NCBI GenBank assembly: GCA_950295325.1
Contig: OX485806.1
Coordinates: forward strand, 1,242,001-1,306,000
Reading direction: 5' to 3'
Length of the DNA: 64,000 nucleotides
Source: Polytrichum commune
Taxonomy: Eukaryota; Streptophyta; Polytrichopsida; Polytrichales; Polytrichaceae
The notes below the pieces were generated by a model that was not told where the DNA came from, did not search any database, and saw only the letters and a list, made by a program, of their open reading frames with translations. Both the position numbers and the translations under genes were made by a program. Positions 1-12,720 of this stretch are shown here, one piece after another. The stretch's first letter is position 1. Every line of letters starts with the position of its first letter.

Positions 1-377
1 CTTGATTTGGATTTGCTAACCATCTTGTACTATTCTTGTGTTTCATATCCTTGTTGAAGTGGGCTAGTCGGAAAAAGTAACCATTTAAGACCCACCTACC
101 TTATTGCTTTATCGAGATTTGACGTCAAATATACTACACACAAATGCCACTTTCTGGTGGGAAAGGAGATGCACAACTACAACACATATTGCATCACGAT
201 TGTCCTGTATGGAGCACATGTAGAATGTCTCCATCAATTTTGAACCTGAAGCAAATCAAACGACAAATTTCTTCTGCTTGGAATAATATACTTCGATTCA
301 TCACTGTTTCTGTCGAATCCAGGTGAAGGACGTTACTTGAGGCCCGCACATGAATGGCTCAAGTTAGAACTGTTCGT
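1..377. other. intergenic, no gene recognised
   Basis: No conserved coding frame, RNA gene or clear repeat was recognised. The stretch lies downstream of the Ca2+-ATPase 3' end and runs into the left arm of a foldback repeat. A segment around 80-115 loosely resembles the ends of the repeat remnant at 2940-3065, so it may be transposon debris. Confidence 0.4.
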
Positions 378-1448
378 TAAGGTATGTGGGTGTTATTCAG
401 TCCATTTTTTGATGCTCTCCAACTCCTATCAATCACATTTACACAACAAAACTTGTGTTACATTAGCAAGCATCAGCAAAAACCGGATCTTCTCTCACTT
501 AGCTATGGTTATCGGAAGTGCATGTTTGTTGATTCCAGTAATCCTTGAATGAATACATAGGTCCTCCCAATTGCGTTCACTACTGAGTGTAGAGTAGTAA
601 TAAAAGAAATAAAAAGTAAAAACTTGTATTTTGGGGGGAACCATAGGTGTCATCTCAGACCAATTAGTAATGAAGTTTGAAGACGTAATCCAATACATAC
701 GTCTTTATGGTGTTTGTTCTTTGATCCTCACCAAACCAGACACCGATCAAATATAGGTGTCCAACTAAGGAAAAGTGTTCAACTACCACCTGCATACCTT
801 ACATTTTGTTCAAGTTTGATCAATCACCACAAGAGTGTGGAAGGCATCTCGTTACCATGCGGGATCGTTGTGCCCAGAGTGAGACAATCGAGATCAATGA
901 CCATCTGAGCTAACACCACTTAATCTAATGCCACCTCCATCAATTCATGTGGCAACCCTCACATTTCAGTTTTTAATCTGCTTGCTAGTAGGTTGCTCAT
1001 ATGTGTTCAGGAAGATGATCTTATAACAAGCACCGACTGATGGAGCTGCTTAGCTGCTACAAGATTGAATTGGTGTAATGCATGAGTGTTACTTGATTAC
1101 TTTTCTTAATCGGACACCTATATTTGATTGGTGGGTGGTTAGGTGAGGATCAAAGAACAAAAACCATACTGACACATGTTTAAAACATGTTGGACTTTGT
1201 CTTCAAATATTATTAACTACTGTATACTCAGTAATGAACACACTTGGGAGGACCTATGTATTCAATTACGAAACAAACATGCAATTCTGATAACCATAAC
1301 TGAGTCTGGAGGAATCCGTTCCTCAAATCCAATTTTTGCTGATGCTTCATCACAGATTTGCTAATGCAACACAAGTTTCGTTGTGTAAATCTTAACAGCA
1401 GAAGTTGGAGAGCACGACAAGCGAACCCAATAACACCCACACACCTTA
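378..1448. mobile_element. foldback element with about 350-400-bp inverted arms
   Basis: The left arm (378 to about 785) is repeated in inverted orientation at about 1092-1448. The arms share long collinear blocks, for example the run at 700-765 containing GATCCTCACC and CAAATATAGGTGTCC, whose reverse complement lies at 1110-1175, and the outer ends TAAGGT...GTGGGTGTTATT. The roughly 300-bp centre shows no coding potential. A single-arm copy sits at 20015-20345 and a smaller remnant inside the Ca2+-ATPase gene at 2940-3065. Long inverted arms without a transposase suggest a non-autonomous DNA element, and the superfamily cannot be named from sequence alone. Confidence 0.75.
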
Positions 1449-1679
1449 TGCAATAACATCCTTGTGCAGGACTGGTGTGCCCAGAGTGAACAAAATCATA
1501 CCAGTTATGGTTTGGTAGTATCTTGTACCCATGATGGACACAAACCAGGCAGGAGACAAAAAGCAAAGGAGTAATGGCTCTTGACACACTTTTATTATTC
1601 TTCTTACATTTACTCACCAGCGTATCAAACTCCCCATGAGGTTTTACAAGATAAACAGCTCTCTGTTTTTTTCTATCCC

Positions 1680-4600
1680 CTACTGGCCTTGCGTTTCTTC
1701 GTTCCGCTGTAATTGCTTGCCTATAAGCTTAAGCAACTCATCTAAGGGAATAATTGGGAATGAGACAGCTATGACTAGTAACCACTCATTCAAGCTCAAC
1801 GGGACCACCCCAAATGAGTCGGCTAACCATGGGGTGTACAAAATTGTAAAATGTAGACCCATGGACACTGCGATTGCCACTAGGAGCCACCGATTTACCC
1901 ACGGCGGCGTTACAAACAAGCTATTATTCTCTGACAGCGCATTGAACGCATTAAACATCTCAATGACTACTAAGGTAGACATGGCTAATGTGGACGCTTT
2001 CACCTTTCCTACGGAGAAGTAGTCACAAGGGTCGGCAAAAACAAAAAGGCGGTCCCCGGCAGTATAAGAATTAGCTCGAAACTCGGGCCACAAGGAGCAC
2101 TCTCCCCAGTGCGTTAACTGATTGTACGTTACTGCCGTGTGTCCATCGCCCGACAAATCGATCCCAAGGAATGATGTATTGTTCAAGTAGTAGAGAGCAA
2201 ACACACCCACAGTTGCTATCCCCACATACGCACCAATGACCATGAATCGGACAAATGTCCAACCACTCACAAGACTCTCCGAGGAAGAGCGGGGTGGCCT
2301 CTCCATGATGTCCACGTCGGGGGGGTTGAACCCTAATGCTGTAGCGGGAGCCCCATCGGTGACAAGGTTCACCCATAAGAGCTGCACAGGGATCAGTCCC
2401 TGTGGGAACCCAAGCAGTGCAGTGGTCAGTATGCATACCACTTCGCCGATGTTGGATGAGATGAGGTACCGGATGAAGGCTTTCATGTTGTTATAGATCG
2501 ACCGCCCTTCTCGCACTGCTGAAACTATGGTCGCAAAATCATCGTCTGCAAGAACCATGTCACTCGCCTCTTTCGCAACCTGTGCCCCCACACACACACA
2601 CCCCAAACAACAGAGATGCAACCAACCCACTTCAAAACGTCGTTCCGAAAACCCCTTAAACACTGTAATGGGAGAATTCTGGTTGTAAGATAGATGGGTC
2701 TTGCAATGGTTCCTTGTTCTGACTAGCTCACTTCTCCTAGAATATGAAAAACTCAATTGGGAAGAGATGGTTAGCAAATCTAAATCGAGGCCGTAGCCAC
2801 TTTTCTCATAGTTATCAGGCTGAAAATTCTCCTGGTCGTTAAAGGGTCAAATAGGTCTCTTTCCCCCCCCCCCCCCTCATATTATGTTGACTATTGAGCC
2901 TAAAATAGTTGGCAAATTTTGAGCACATAGTCCAATCTCTTTTGAACATATGTCTTTTTGGTATCTGTTCTCGGAGTCACACCTAACCACATACAACTCA
3001 AGTATAGGTGTCTGATTAAGATAAGTGACCAAATTAGGCACGTCTACCTTAACCAGTGTTGTGTGGGAATCGTTGTTTTCACATACTAGTCGGTAAAGGG
3101 TATTGAAAGATAACTGCGAATCTGATACCTGGAAAATCATGGTATTGGAGTAGTTCATAAAATGTCCAAGGGTATATAAGTGCTAACATGAGATTTTGCA
3201 ATAATACATGTGCAAATATCAAGTGGGAATCAATACTGGTATTGAAAGAAGTGACACTAGCCAGGCTGGATATTTTGTACTCATACGTGTGCCCATATTG
3301 TTACACAGGTTGAACCTAGATACCTGCACAGCATTGGTTATAGCCTGTCCGCCTTTATGACATTATTTCTTCAGACACTCTTTCTGTGGTAACCTTCAAA
3401 GTGCACTGATTTTCGTTTCAAGGCATAGTTCTTTCTGAGTTGAGGTGGTTGACAAGAAAACTCACCTCAGTGCCAGTAATACCCATGGCCACTCCAATGT
3501 CAGCAAGCTTCAATGCAGGTGCATCATTGACACCGTCACCAGTCATTGCCACGATCTCACCCCCACTTTTGAGCACCCGAACTATCTCTTGTTTATGGAT
3601 TGGTTCGGCCCGTGAAAAGACAAAACCTGCCCCTGTGCCCTTGTCTTTTAGCAGGAGTTCTTTTCTTTCACTGGGCGATAACCGCATGAAGTCTCTTCCA
3701 ATAAATGATCTTTCCGTCAAATCTTCATCTTCTGTGAATAGTCCTATTTCCCGACATATCGCTTCCGCAGTACCTTTGTTATCACCAGTGATAACTATGA
3801 CTCTAATGCCTGCCTTTTTGCAGTCCTCAATAGCAGGTTTCACTTCCTGCCGTGGTGGGTCCTGTACCAAATACTCACATCAGCTGCCTCTCCAGCCTGC
3901 TCTGTCTCTTATAGCTGACACTAAACGCAATCACAAATCCCAGGAAGTACCTTAGATTGATCCTAGAGTAGCGGCAGCATCGAAGATTTTTGAAGAGCAA
4001 CTTGAACACCAATAAACTTCCCTGTCCTGAGCTACCCACAAGGTCTCGACTCTAGTATATATATAACAGAAGGACAACAGAAAAGAACACTTGCAAAGAC
4101 CATATTTTATCCAAAGATGAATTCAGGCATCAGTTCATAGAAGAATGGGTACCTGGAGACCAGCAAGACCAACAAAAGTCATTTGACTCTCAATTGATAT
4201 ATAATTTTCTGAACTGATGAGGGACGCATGAGCTGGGTGCTTCACTCCCGTGTAGTCAGATAGATCGCCTAGGTCACTCTTGAAAGCGAAGGCCAGAACT
4301 CGCAATCCTCGGTTTGCCATGGCCCCAATGCTACTCAATACTGCCTCCCGAAAGCTGGATGTGAGAGGTGCAATAGTCCCGTCTTTGAGCTGCACAGAGG
4401 TACACCTGTCCAAAACACATTCCGCCGCACCCTGCGATAGACAGGCATCAAAATCGGACTTTCAATTAAAAGTGCTCATCCAACTTCGCTGTACAAACAT
4501 TTGGGAGCATGACAGTGGTATATAGAAGCCCAAAAATCTTGCAACCAAACTATGTTTAATATTAAGCAGTATTTTCTGATGTCCTTGCTTCTGGCAGACT

Positions 4601-7600
4601 ATAGCTGGTGCTCCCCATGCACAGATCTGCAAGAGGTACCAAGTGATCTATTTTCTGGTGATTACTGACCTTCCAGGGCTGCTGTTGCACTTTCCAAAGA
4701 CACTCCTTAGCACACTACCAGTAGATCAAGTTTTTCAACCTGACGACCACAACAGAGGTCTAGAGCCAATCTGCTGGCCTTCCTTATATACCTGGGTTAT
4801 AATCAATGACTCTATTGATCTTTCAAGTCAATCTTTTTTACGTGGTTTTTTGCCCTCCTGGATAATCAGAGCACAAACGCCTCCAAACAAGCCACTTAAA
4901 AAGCCCCAGAAAAATACCTCATTTTGCAGCAGAGCTTCATGGGATATTACATGCTGCTCTTCAGCCACAAGTTCTATTTTCTACATGCAAGTGCTCCCAG
5001 CTAGGGAGCTTGAATAGTACCTTTACTAGAAGTTTGTTACCAGTTGGACTGTCTTGCTCTTTAACAATAACACTCATGGACTTCCGTAGGCGATCAAACT
5101 CCAGTGTGAAAAGCCGCTCAGTCTTCGATCCCCAGTACTGACATGCCCCTGCAAATTGTAATTCCAGATAGATACAGAACATTATCACCTCAATGTCCAG
5201 ACGGCAAGATTCAAATATTACCAAAAAAAAAAAAAATCTGCTCACCTCAACTACTCGTTTGCACATGCAGCAGCCTCAATATAAGTCATTTTTTCACAAA
5301 ATCTTACCCATAGTAGATCTCTCTGGATCAGACAACCTCTTTGCCGATATCTCCTCTTGTAAAATTGGGTCAGGCACTTTCACCTTCTCAACTAACACCT
5401 GTCAAGAAAGTCAATGACAATTTAACACACTGACGTGCCACCAGGTTGTCATCTGGCATCTCTGTGAAATGTGGGCTTTGTGAGAACATATGAAGAGGTA
5501 AGCTTTTAAGTCTGAATATGTCAGGACCTACAATAGCTGCACAATTATAATTGGCCTTCAGTAAATGTGGCTTCTCTCTTAGCTCAAATGATTCTCCGAT
5601 TAAGGTAAATTCTGACAACAGCCTCCAAGAAAGAGACCACCACAGAACCAGGAAAAGCATATCAATAAGATGATGGTGACAAGTATGTCCAATGAAATAA
5701 GAAGCATTGACATTGGTAAGAAGGCAAGCTAAGACCTCCATTTAGAAACCAAAAGACTTGACATGGTGCAGACTAAACACTTGGTTATAGATCACACCTT
5801 CAGAGCTGCTTCTGTGGGCATCCCACTTGCTATGTATGAACCATCCTTGTATTGAATTCCTGCATCATTACAAATGGTGCAGATTTGGGCCAAAGATTGG
5901 AAATTTGAATCAAGATTTTCTGGCTGATCAATAACCTCACCATCACGTGGATTATATGAAGTTCCAGACACTGTGTAAGTGCGCAACTTTTCAGGTTCAT
6001 CTACACAAACCAGCCGGACCACTGACATCTGATTGGTAGTCAGTGTGCCTGTTTTATCAGAACAAATCACACTAGTACAGCCAAGAGTTTCGACAGATGG
6101 TAGCTTGCGCACTATTGCATTCTCCTCTGCCATGCGGCGTGTGCCAAGTGCAAGACATGTGGTGATTACAGCTGGCAACCCTTCAGGAATGGCAGCCACA
6201 GCAAGCGCCACAGCTACCTTGAAGTAGTAAGTTGCTTGCTCAGCATTGAACTGAAAATTTGTGGGGAAACCATCCACAATTTCCCATGATAAAAAGTACT
6301 TGTAGTTCACCAACCAGACAACTATACATATGGTGCCCACAACTTTTGTTAACAAGTCGGCAAACTCGTCAAGTTTCCGACTTAGAGGGGTATCATACTC
6401 TTCTTCACCTGCCTCCTGAATCTGGGCCTGAATTTTCCCAATTTCGGTAGTCATACCCGTATCAGTCACAATACACACACAACTCCCATTTGTGACTGTT
6501 GTTCCTGCAAACACCATACATTCCTTTCCCTGCAATTCTATCTCGTCATCGTCACCCTCCTCAGCTTGCTTCAACACTGGTTGGCTTTCCCCTGTCAGTG
6601 AAGCCTGCTGTAAACGGACAGTTCCCGATTTCAACACAGCAACACGCATATCAGCGGCCACTTTGTCACCTGCCCTTAACTCCACAATATCCCCAGGCAC
6701 CAGTTCTCTACTTGGGAGATCTACTAACTCATTTCCATTGCGTAGCACTCGTGATGACTCAGATTGCATCTCTTTTAGAGACTGTAGTGTACTCTCGGCT
6801 TTTCGTTCTTGCCATACTCCAATAACAGCATTCAGTATGATGATAGCCAGGATAACAAGAGGCTCCGTGAAGGCCTCAATGCCTCCTCCTTCAGAAGTTT
6901 TCTCTAGATCGGTAAGTGCGAGAACAAAAGAAACCCCAGCTGCTCCTAAAAGAATCTGCACTAATGGATCATCAAATTGCTCCACCACAAGGCGCCAGAA
7001 AGGTTTTGCCTCCTCCTTTTTAAGCTCATTCCACCCAAATTTAAGTCGTTGGCGTTCCACAGCATCTGACATAAGCCCAGTCTTTAGGTCTACATTATAG
7101 TATTGGAGTACCCCCGCTAGGGATCTGGTCCAAGCTGGAAATTTTCCTCCCTTATTCAAACCACCATCCTCTCCCTGCATAATCTCTGGCAGAGTTAACA
7201 AAATTTCATGGACCAATATGATTGTCATCTTAGAATGATATGACATATCAGAAGGGCTTTTAGCAAGTGGGTGTAAATAAATCCTAGCTGGAAATTAGCA
7301 GCTGAAAACAAGTAGGAGTATTCCCTCAAAATATACACTCTACTTCAGTCTGCTTGTCAAATGCAAAGTGCTAATTCTCATCAACCCATTCTTCATCAAT
7401 TCCATAAATTCCAGATCCTAATCAAACAATTGCAGCTGGAAAAGGCCACATAGAATACACTTTACTCCAAACCAATTGAAATGTTGCCTAGAAGCCCTTA
7501 CCATTCAAGCAGTTGCTGAATGCTTTCTTAAAGGCTCGTACACCATACGATACCAGCTTGAAAGAAAATCTCACCTGCGGTTTCGAGGAAGTGGAACCGT

Positions 7601-8702
7601 GGGGAGGGGCAACATCAACATTCAGTTTCTCAGCAACATCTGTTGTTCCCACGTTCTTCTTTGCCTGAGGCCTTGGGAGTTTCGGCAGTCGTGGTAACTT
7701 AGGTAATAAGCACACAGGTCCCCTCTGTACCCAACTCATCTCAAGGTCAATGACTTGCCCTCCAAATAAAAGCCAATAAAATTCTCTTACTTCTCCAAGC
7801 TATAAAATACATCTCCATTATCTTAGCCTTATAGCCCCAAGGATCTTCCAAACCTATTGTTTGTAAATACCACCTCTACTGACACAATAGAAGACTATAC
7901 GCCATTCGTGTGATTGGAACGTCATTGTAATAAAGAGTGAATGACTACTAAAAAAGATGTTGTTGGCTCACTATTTGTTGGCAGTTCAGAAAGTAAATTC
8001 ATGTCAGCGAAGCGTGACAAGCTCCACACTTCCAATAATGTGGAATCAAAGACACTCTTATCAACTATCTAAACCTTTAATCAGATAAAGCTATATTTGT
8101 GAAGCCCCACAAAACCAAAAAAAGACCAGATGAAGAGAGAAACCCAACACTTGCAACAGTTAAAGCACAACTAAAAAACCTACTCTGCAGCAACGTATAC
8201 TCAAACCTCCAGATTTTTGCGAATTACTCCCCTCGGCTTAAACCTAAATAGGAATCTATCAATCAACATAGGCAGATAACCGTGGCAGCCTGCGGTGCTC
8301 TTGAATACGAATTGCCCTACCGAAACCCCTGAATGAGTTGCCCAGGTCAATACAGAACAGGGAAATGTCTTCTGCATATCTTCCACCCAATCCAGAATCA
8401 AAGTGCAAACACTGACTGGATTTTACTCGGCGAAACGATGGTGCTTCCGGTCCTAATATATCAGAAAAGCTTGTGGGACCAATCCTTCCTTCAGACATTT
8501 GGAATTGTTGCATAAATAAATAAACCTACGACCAATGGAGGATTGAAAAGCTTACATTGACGGAGGATGTCTTCACAAAACTGTATCTGCTGTCAACCCT
8601 GCTACCAAAGAAAGAGGTTCTGAGGTCGCTCGCTCGTCGCAGGCATCCACCGGTGGATGGGAGAGGAGCAATTGCAACTGACGCCGCTGCAATTTGCGCC
8701 AT
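1680..8702 (-). CDS. ECA: ER-type (P2A/SERCA-like) Ca2+-transporting ATPase with N-terminal extension
   Basis: ATP-driven Ca2+ pump. CDS exons in order: 8702-8556, 7664-7575, 7174-5798, 5398-5308, 5148-5021, 4431-4153, 3861-3466, 2579-1680. Every junction agrees in phase, giving 1135 aa; the core from the alternative ATG at 7180 is 1058 aa, close to the usual ECA length. In core numbering: TGES actuator motif 196-199, PEGLP of membrane segment 4 at 332-336, phosphorylated Asp in DKTGT at 375, hinge TGDGVND 734-740. The Ca2+-site motifs [20 protein letters not shown] and [12 protein letters not shown] are all intact, so an active pump is expected. The first two exons (79 aa) resemble a plastid transit peptide and linker and join the core in frame through a CAG|G acceptor. 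A second acceptor 11 nt upstream would instead leave translation to begin at 7180. Core identity is near certain; the extension is a prediction. Confidence 0.93.
2940..3065. repeat. remnant of the 378-1448 repeat family inside an intron
   Basis: Within the last intron of the Ca2+-ATPase gene, a stretch containing ACACCTAACCACATACAACTC, AGTATAGGTGTCTGATTAAG and CTACCTTAACC matches arm ends of the foldback element and of the repeats ending at 22083 and 24882. A C-run at about 2866-2877 lies just outside it. Confidence 0.5.
7172..7189 (-). promoter_or_regulatory. paired splice acceptors that decide the Ca2+ pump N-terminus
   Basis: On the minus strand two AG acceptors lie 11 nt apart: CCAG with exon starting at 7185, and GCAG with exon starting at 7174. 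The proximal GCAG|G site fuses the leader exons in frame to the pump. The distal site breaks that frame but keeps the ATG at 7180 in the mRNA, giving a pump without the leader. Both follow a T-rich stretch. Which is used cannot be told from the sequence. Confidence 0.45.
8556..8702 (-). other. predicted first coding exon of the Ca2+ pump: plastid transit-like leader
   Basis: This 49-codon ATG-started frame begins [15 protein letters not shown]. It is rich in Ala, Ser and Arg with only two acidic residues, as in chloroplast transit peptides, and ends exactly at an AAT|GTAAGC donor in phase 0. The next in-phase exon (7664-7575, 30 codons starting AKKNVGTTD) ends at CAG|GTGAGA, also phase 0. It then meets the in-frame acceptor of the pump's main exon. 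If the upstream acceptor is used instead, this frame becomes an upstream ORF. Confidence 0.5.
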
Positions 8703-10313
8703 CTCTTAAGCCACCGCCTTTCACCTGATAGTTATCCCTCTAAAATTTCGAGCTTTCTGTCTGTCTGTGTGTCTGTCTGTGTCACTCAGTAAACCGGCTC
8801 GTCGAGACCAGTTCCCTAAACCTTCGCAGAGAGGCGATAAGTTGCAGCAGTACTGACCTCGTCCACCCGTGGTCCTGATGATCCTGAACCACCCCACCTC
8901 ATCAATTTCTCTGCAACGTTGCTCAGAGCACCAGCAATACTTTAAGTTGAAGTTGACCAAACACTTCGACTACTCTCCCAAGGAGCCAAAACAGTTGACT
9001 TCACCCAACCTCTACACACAAACCCCAAACGTGACTTCACTTCCACCAACAACTGCTCAACACAGTTCCAGCTTAACTTACCCCACTCAACCTAGCCCAC
9101 CCCTGAAACCCCAAAATACATACTCTTTTTTCTTCTTCTCTCTTCCCCACCTACCCCAGACCGCCCCAAACTCACAAAAATCACTCTCAAGATTCCTCTT
9201 TCACAACCTCCCTTTACAATTTCACCCGTTTACAATATAACGTATCCCAACATTGCTCACCGCGGTGCCATTGCCCCAACAATATTCCCCCCTTCCTTCC
9301 TTCCTTAACCCTTCATTGCTGAACTTGGAGAAATTTGAACCCCCCCGCTCCCTTTTGACGGATGGGACTTTGAGTCCACTTGGACCAATAGAATTATCGA
9401 TCACCCACCACCCAGATGTCACCGCTAACTTTAAGTTCACAGAACACATAGGAGGCAAAGCTCTCAGCATTTCATCTCATCCAAAATTGAGGAGATCCAG
9501 AGGTCATAAAGTTGCCAACACACCGTGTACCCAATCACCATAGCATTTCCCCCCTGTTCATGAAACACTCTCACCCTCCATGCCCCAATTCCCACTCACG
9601 AACCTTCAATTCCAAGCCCAAACCTTCTCAGCTCGCTCGCTCATTCACTCCCTCACTCCCTCACCCACTCACTCACTCACTCGTCCCTTGAAAACTCATT
9701 GGTGCATCATCACCTACCTTCATGGCCATGACGCTGAGTTGCAGGCTGAAAAGCGGACGACAACCTGGGCCTTCGTACCGGGTAGGAGTTGCAGCAAGAG
9801 GGAAGCATGGTGATCAGAGGAGTTGTGGGAAGATAAGATTCTAAGAAGCCATTTGTGCAAGCTGGATGGACGACTGACTCGTGCATGCAGAGAAGGAGAA
9901 GGAGGAGGAGAAGGAGGAAGAGGAAGAGAGGGGAAGGAAGGTGTGTTTGTGTGTAACAGGAAATCCTCGGAGCTTGCTAAGTTAAACGAATTGTAAGATA
10001 ATCCGGAAGAGGTGCGTTGGGATGTGCGCTTGCACAGTGGATGCGATGATACGCGGAGAGAGAAGAGAGAGAAAAAAAGAGAGGAGATGGGGTGGATTTG
10101 TGTTGTGTTTTTGTGGATGATGATCCTTCCATGGAAGAGAGTGGGAGGATTTTCTGGGTGGAATTGGTGTGTCCCGTGTGGATGCTGGAACTCCAGGCCA
10201 CCGTTTCACCCACCGGCACCCGCACTGGCACCACGCTTGCTTTTTCTTTGCTTTTCTTCCCGTTCCTTTCCTTTTCCTTTTCTTTTCTCTTCTTTTCTTT
10301 CTCAAGGGCCGGG
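8703..10313. other. intergenic, promoter side of the Ca2+ pump; low-complexity CT/GA tracts
   Basis: No conserved gene was recognised. It contains a GTCT/GTGT microsatellite near 8758-8782, repeated CCTT near 9290-9305, CACT repeats near 9655-9690 and purine- or pyrimidine-rich tracts at 9890-9935 and 10230-10310. Open frames here are low in complexity and match no family I know. The part next to 8702 is probably the pump's promoter and 5' UTR. Confidence 0.5.
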
Positions 10314-10500
10314 GTTTCAAACCAATGTTAGGACCGGTATAAAGGTGAATGAATGCAAGGTATCAATAATGGTATCAAAGAACCAATCCATGGGTATCAA
10401 AATTGTAATATCAGTCAAATATTGTATTTGGTGGGTATGTCAAGGTGAGAGAATCTTTGTATGCTCAAGTTCCTATTTGGGTCAATACCCATTCTAAATT
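10314..10500 (+). repeat. partial copy of a GGTATC-rich MITE family
   Basis: Begins near AACCAATGTTAGGACCGG and shares a block (GGTGGGTATGTCAAGGTGAG and GAATCTTTGTAT) with copies at 27508-27905 and, inverted, 33225-33590. Only part of the family's roughly 380 bp is visible here. Confidence 0.6.
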
Positions 10501-10719
10501 TTAATCATCTGTAACAAAATTTCACTACAAAATTGATGGAATGCAAAATATATCAAACTTTGTGGCAATAAGTGGCATGGATTTCATCCAATACCAATCG
10601 TCCATGATTGTACATGTAAAGCTTTTCATGAGAAGTGTCATCAAAAAACTCCACCACGATGACATAAAATACCATATGACACTAAACACAATATTTAGTG
10701 TACTAGTATAAAGGTCCTA

Positions 10720-12130
10720 CGCAATCATCCCATGTTGATGAAAGAACAATGCAAATGATTTGTAAAAAAATTCAATGATATAAGATAAATTTCTAGTGAC
10801 GCATGTCAATTGCCTAGGTCTCATATGCTTGTAATGAAAGTTTAGTTTCATTACACCACGTACCGAGGGGTAAGAGTAAAAAACAAAATGCTCCCTATAT
10901 GTTGGGGGAATTGGGAATTGGGAATTATTGCATATGAGCGCTCCTCTCATTCATCCAACATAAAACCCTGAAATAGCATGTAGCTTGGAGATCATTGCTT
11001 TCAGTTGATTTGACATTGGAATTTCTTTTTACGACTGCAAATCAATCTACTCCGAATCATTTCAGATGAATCGGCTACAAACCTATTGGAGGTCAAGTTC
11101 TTATGTAGGATGGATGAGAGGTACACTCATATGCGATAATTCCCCCGGAGGGAGGGAATTATCACATACAACCGTACCTCTCATCCATCCAACATCAAAG
11201 TCTTGAAATAGTATGCAGCCCGGAGGATACTATTTTTGATTGATTTGACATTGGAATTAGCTTCGAAGACCCCTCATTAGTCTAGTCCAACTTTAGTTGA
11301 GATGATTTGGCCACAAACCTATGGGGAGTCAAGTTCTTTTGTGTTAGATGGATGAGAGGTACGTTTGTATATGATAATTCCCTCTCTAGGTCAGGGAGAC
11401 GGGAAAGTAAAACATACGAGCTTACTTCTCATGCATCCAAGATAAAGGCCATCTAACAATATGCAATCCGGAGGTTATTATGTTTAATTGATTTGACAAA
11501 TTAATTAGTTTTAAAGGCCCCTCATTAGTTTGGCCAAGGTGTTTGAGATGAATCGGCCACAAACATATTGTATAGGGGTCAAGTATTCTATGTTGGATGG
11601 ATGAGAGGTACACTTGTATACAACAACTCTCTCTGTCTCTCTCCATGTTGGGGAGAGAGGAAATGGCTACAGATTTGTGGTGTTTATGTAAACTCACGCA
11701 TTGGCAAGGTGAAAACGCATGGAACTATTTTAAAGTTCGGAAACAATTGTGTCTAGATCAGTTGACCCTCTAAATGGCATCAAAGACCATGAATTATTCT
11801 AGGAGATTCTAGATGGATCAAATCAGCACTCAACCTTGTAGGGGAATTGTTTTCAGTAGAGCCCCTGCTTCCACGACGAGTTTATATATACGTCATGAAC
11901 CCCAAGCCAAAGGAAATTATTGCATATGAGCATACTTCTCATGCATCCAAGATAAAGCCCTACAACAATATGCAATTTGGAGGTAATTATATTTAATCGA
12001 TTTGACAGTGGAGTCAGTCCTAAAGAGTCAAAGTCATTTGAGATGAATTGGTCACAAACTTATAGGGGGTCGAGTTTTATGTTGGATGGAGCAGAGGTAC
12101 GCTCGCTCGTATGAGATAATACCCTCTCTC
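10720..12130. repeat. array of about 240-bp units with internal inverted repeats
   Basis: The phrase TGTTGGATGGATGAGAGGTA and its reverse complement recur at about 240-bp intervals (near 10935-10960, 11105, 11180-11205, 11345, 11435, 11590, 11940 and 12075). They alternate with a phrase like GATTTGACATTGGAATTAG and a phrase like ATGAATCGGCCACAAACCTA. At least four diverged units are seen, some interrupted. An inverted-order copy lies at 18770-19045. The fold-back design suggests nested MITEs or a satellite derived from one. The start at 10720-10830 also resembles 25640-25770. Confidence 0.7.
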
Positions 12131-12328
12131 CATAGATTGATTGTTGATTCTTCACAATTGGAGCTTTCTAGATTAAGTTGGAACGTTTAACCATGATTTA
12201 GATGTCAATTTAGTTCAAAATAACAATATACAAGTTCTACAATAGTAAACAACGTTTCCATCCTCCCCTCCCCCAATTCGGCCTCTCCTAGATAGGTGTT
12301 GTGAGCATTCATCCGTGGCCACACTGTC

Positions 12329-12720
12329 ACAACTTGAGCTCAACCTCAAGCTTGCAAGTTTGGTGGGCCAAGCTAAAAGAATATGAGCCCGTACATGTGC
12401 CTAAGATGGTGGATCTTTGTCTCAAGGTTGGTCCCCACTTTTTTGGGTGATTTTTCAAGTTCAAGTTCAAACTCGAACTTGTAGGGGTTTGCCACATAAG
12501 GGTCAACCGTACATTGCTTGAGCTCAAGCTCAAGCTTTGCAGTTTGGTGGGCCAATGTAAAAGAATCTCGACCCTTACATGTTCCTAAGATGGTGGAGCT
12601 CTGGCTCCTCCTTCATTTAGTTTTATTCTCAAAATTCAAGCCCGAACTTGAACTTGTGGTCAACTCGCTCGAAAATTCTACAAGTTCAAGCCCACACTTG
12701 AGTTTAAAAATTTGTTGACT
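12329..12720. repeat. tandem duplication, period about 184 bp
   Basis: AGTTTGGTGGGCCAA occurs at 12357 and 12541, each followed by a collinear block with ACATGT.CCTAAGATGGTGGA and preceded by alternating CAAG/CTTG words. Two diverged copies are visible. No coding sense was found. Confidence 0.65.

Noticed and set aside
8201-8513. Two overlapping minus-strand frames in the first intron of the pump gene
   Set aside because: Neither can be spliced to the leader exon in phase without a stop, and neither resembles a known family.
9982-10497. Overlapping open frames on both strands, up to 161 codons
   Set aside because: They are made by purine- and pyrimidine-rich low-complexity tracts and a MITE fragment; no family features.
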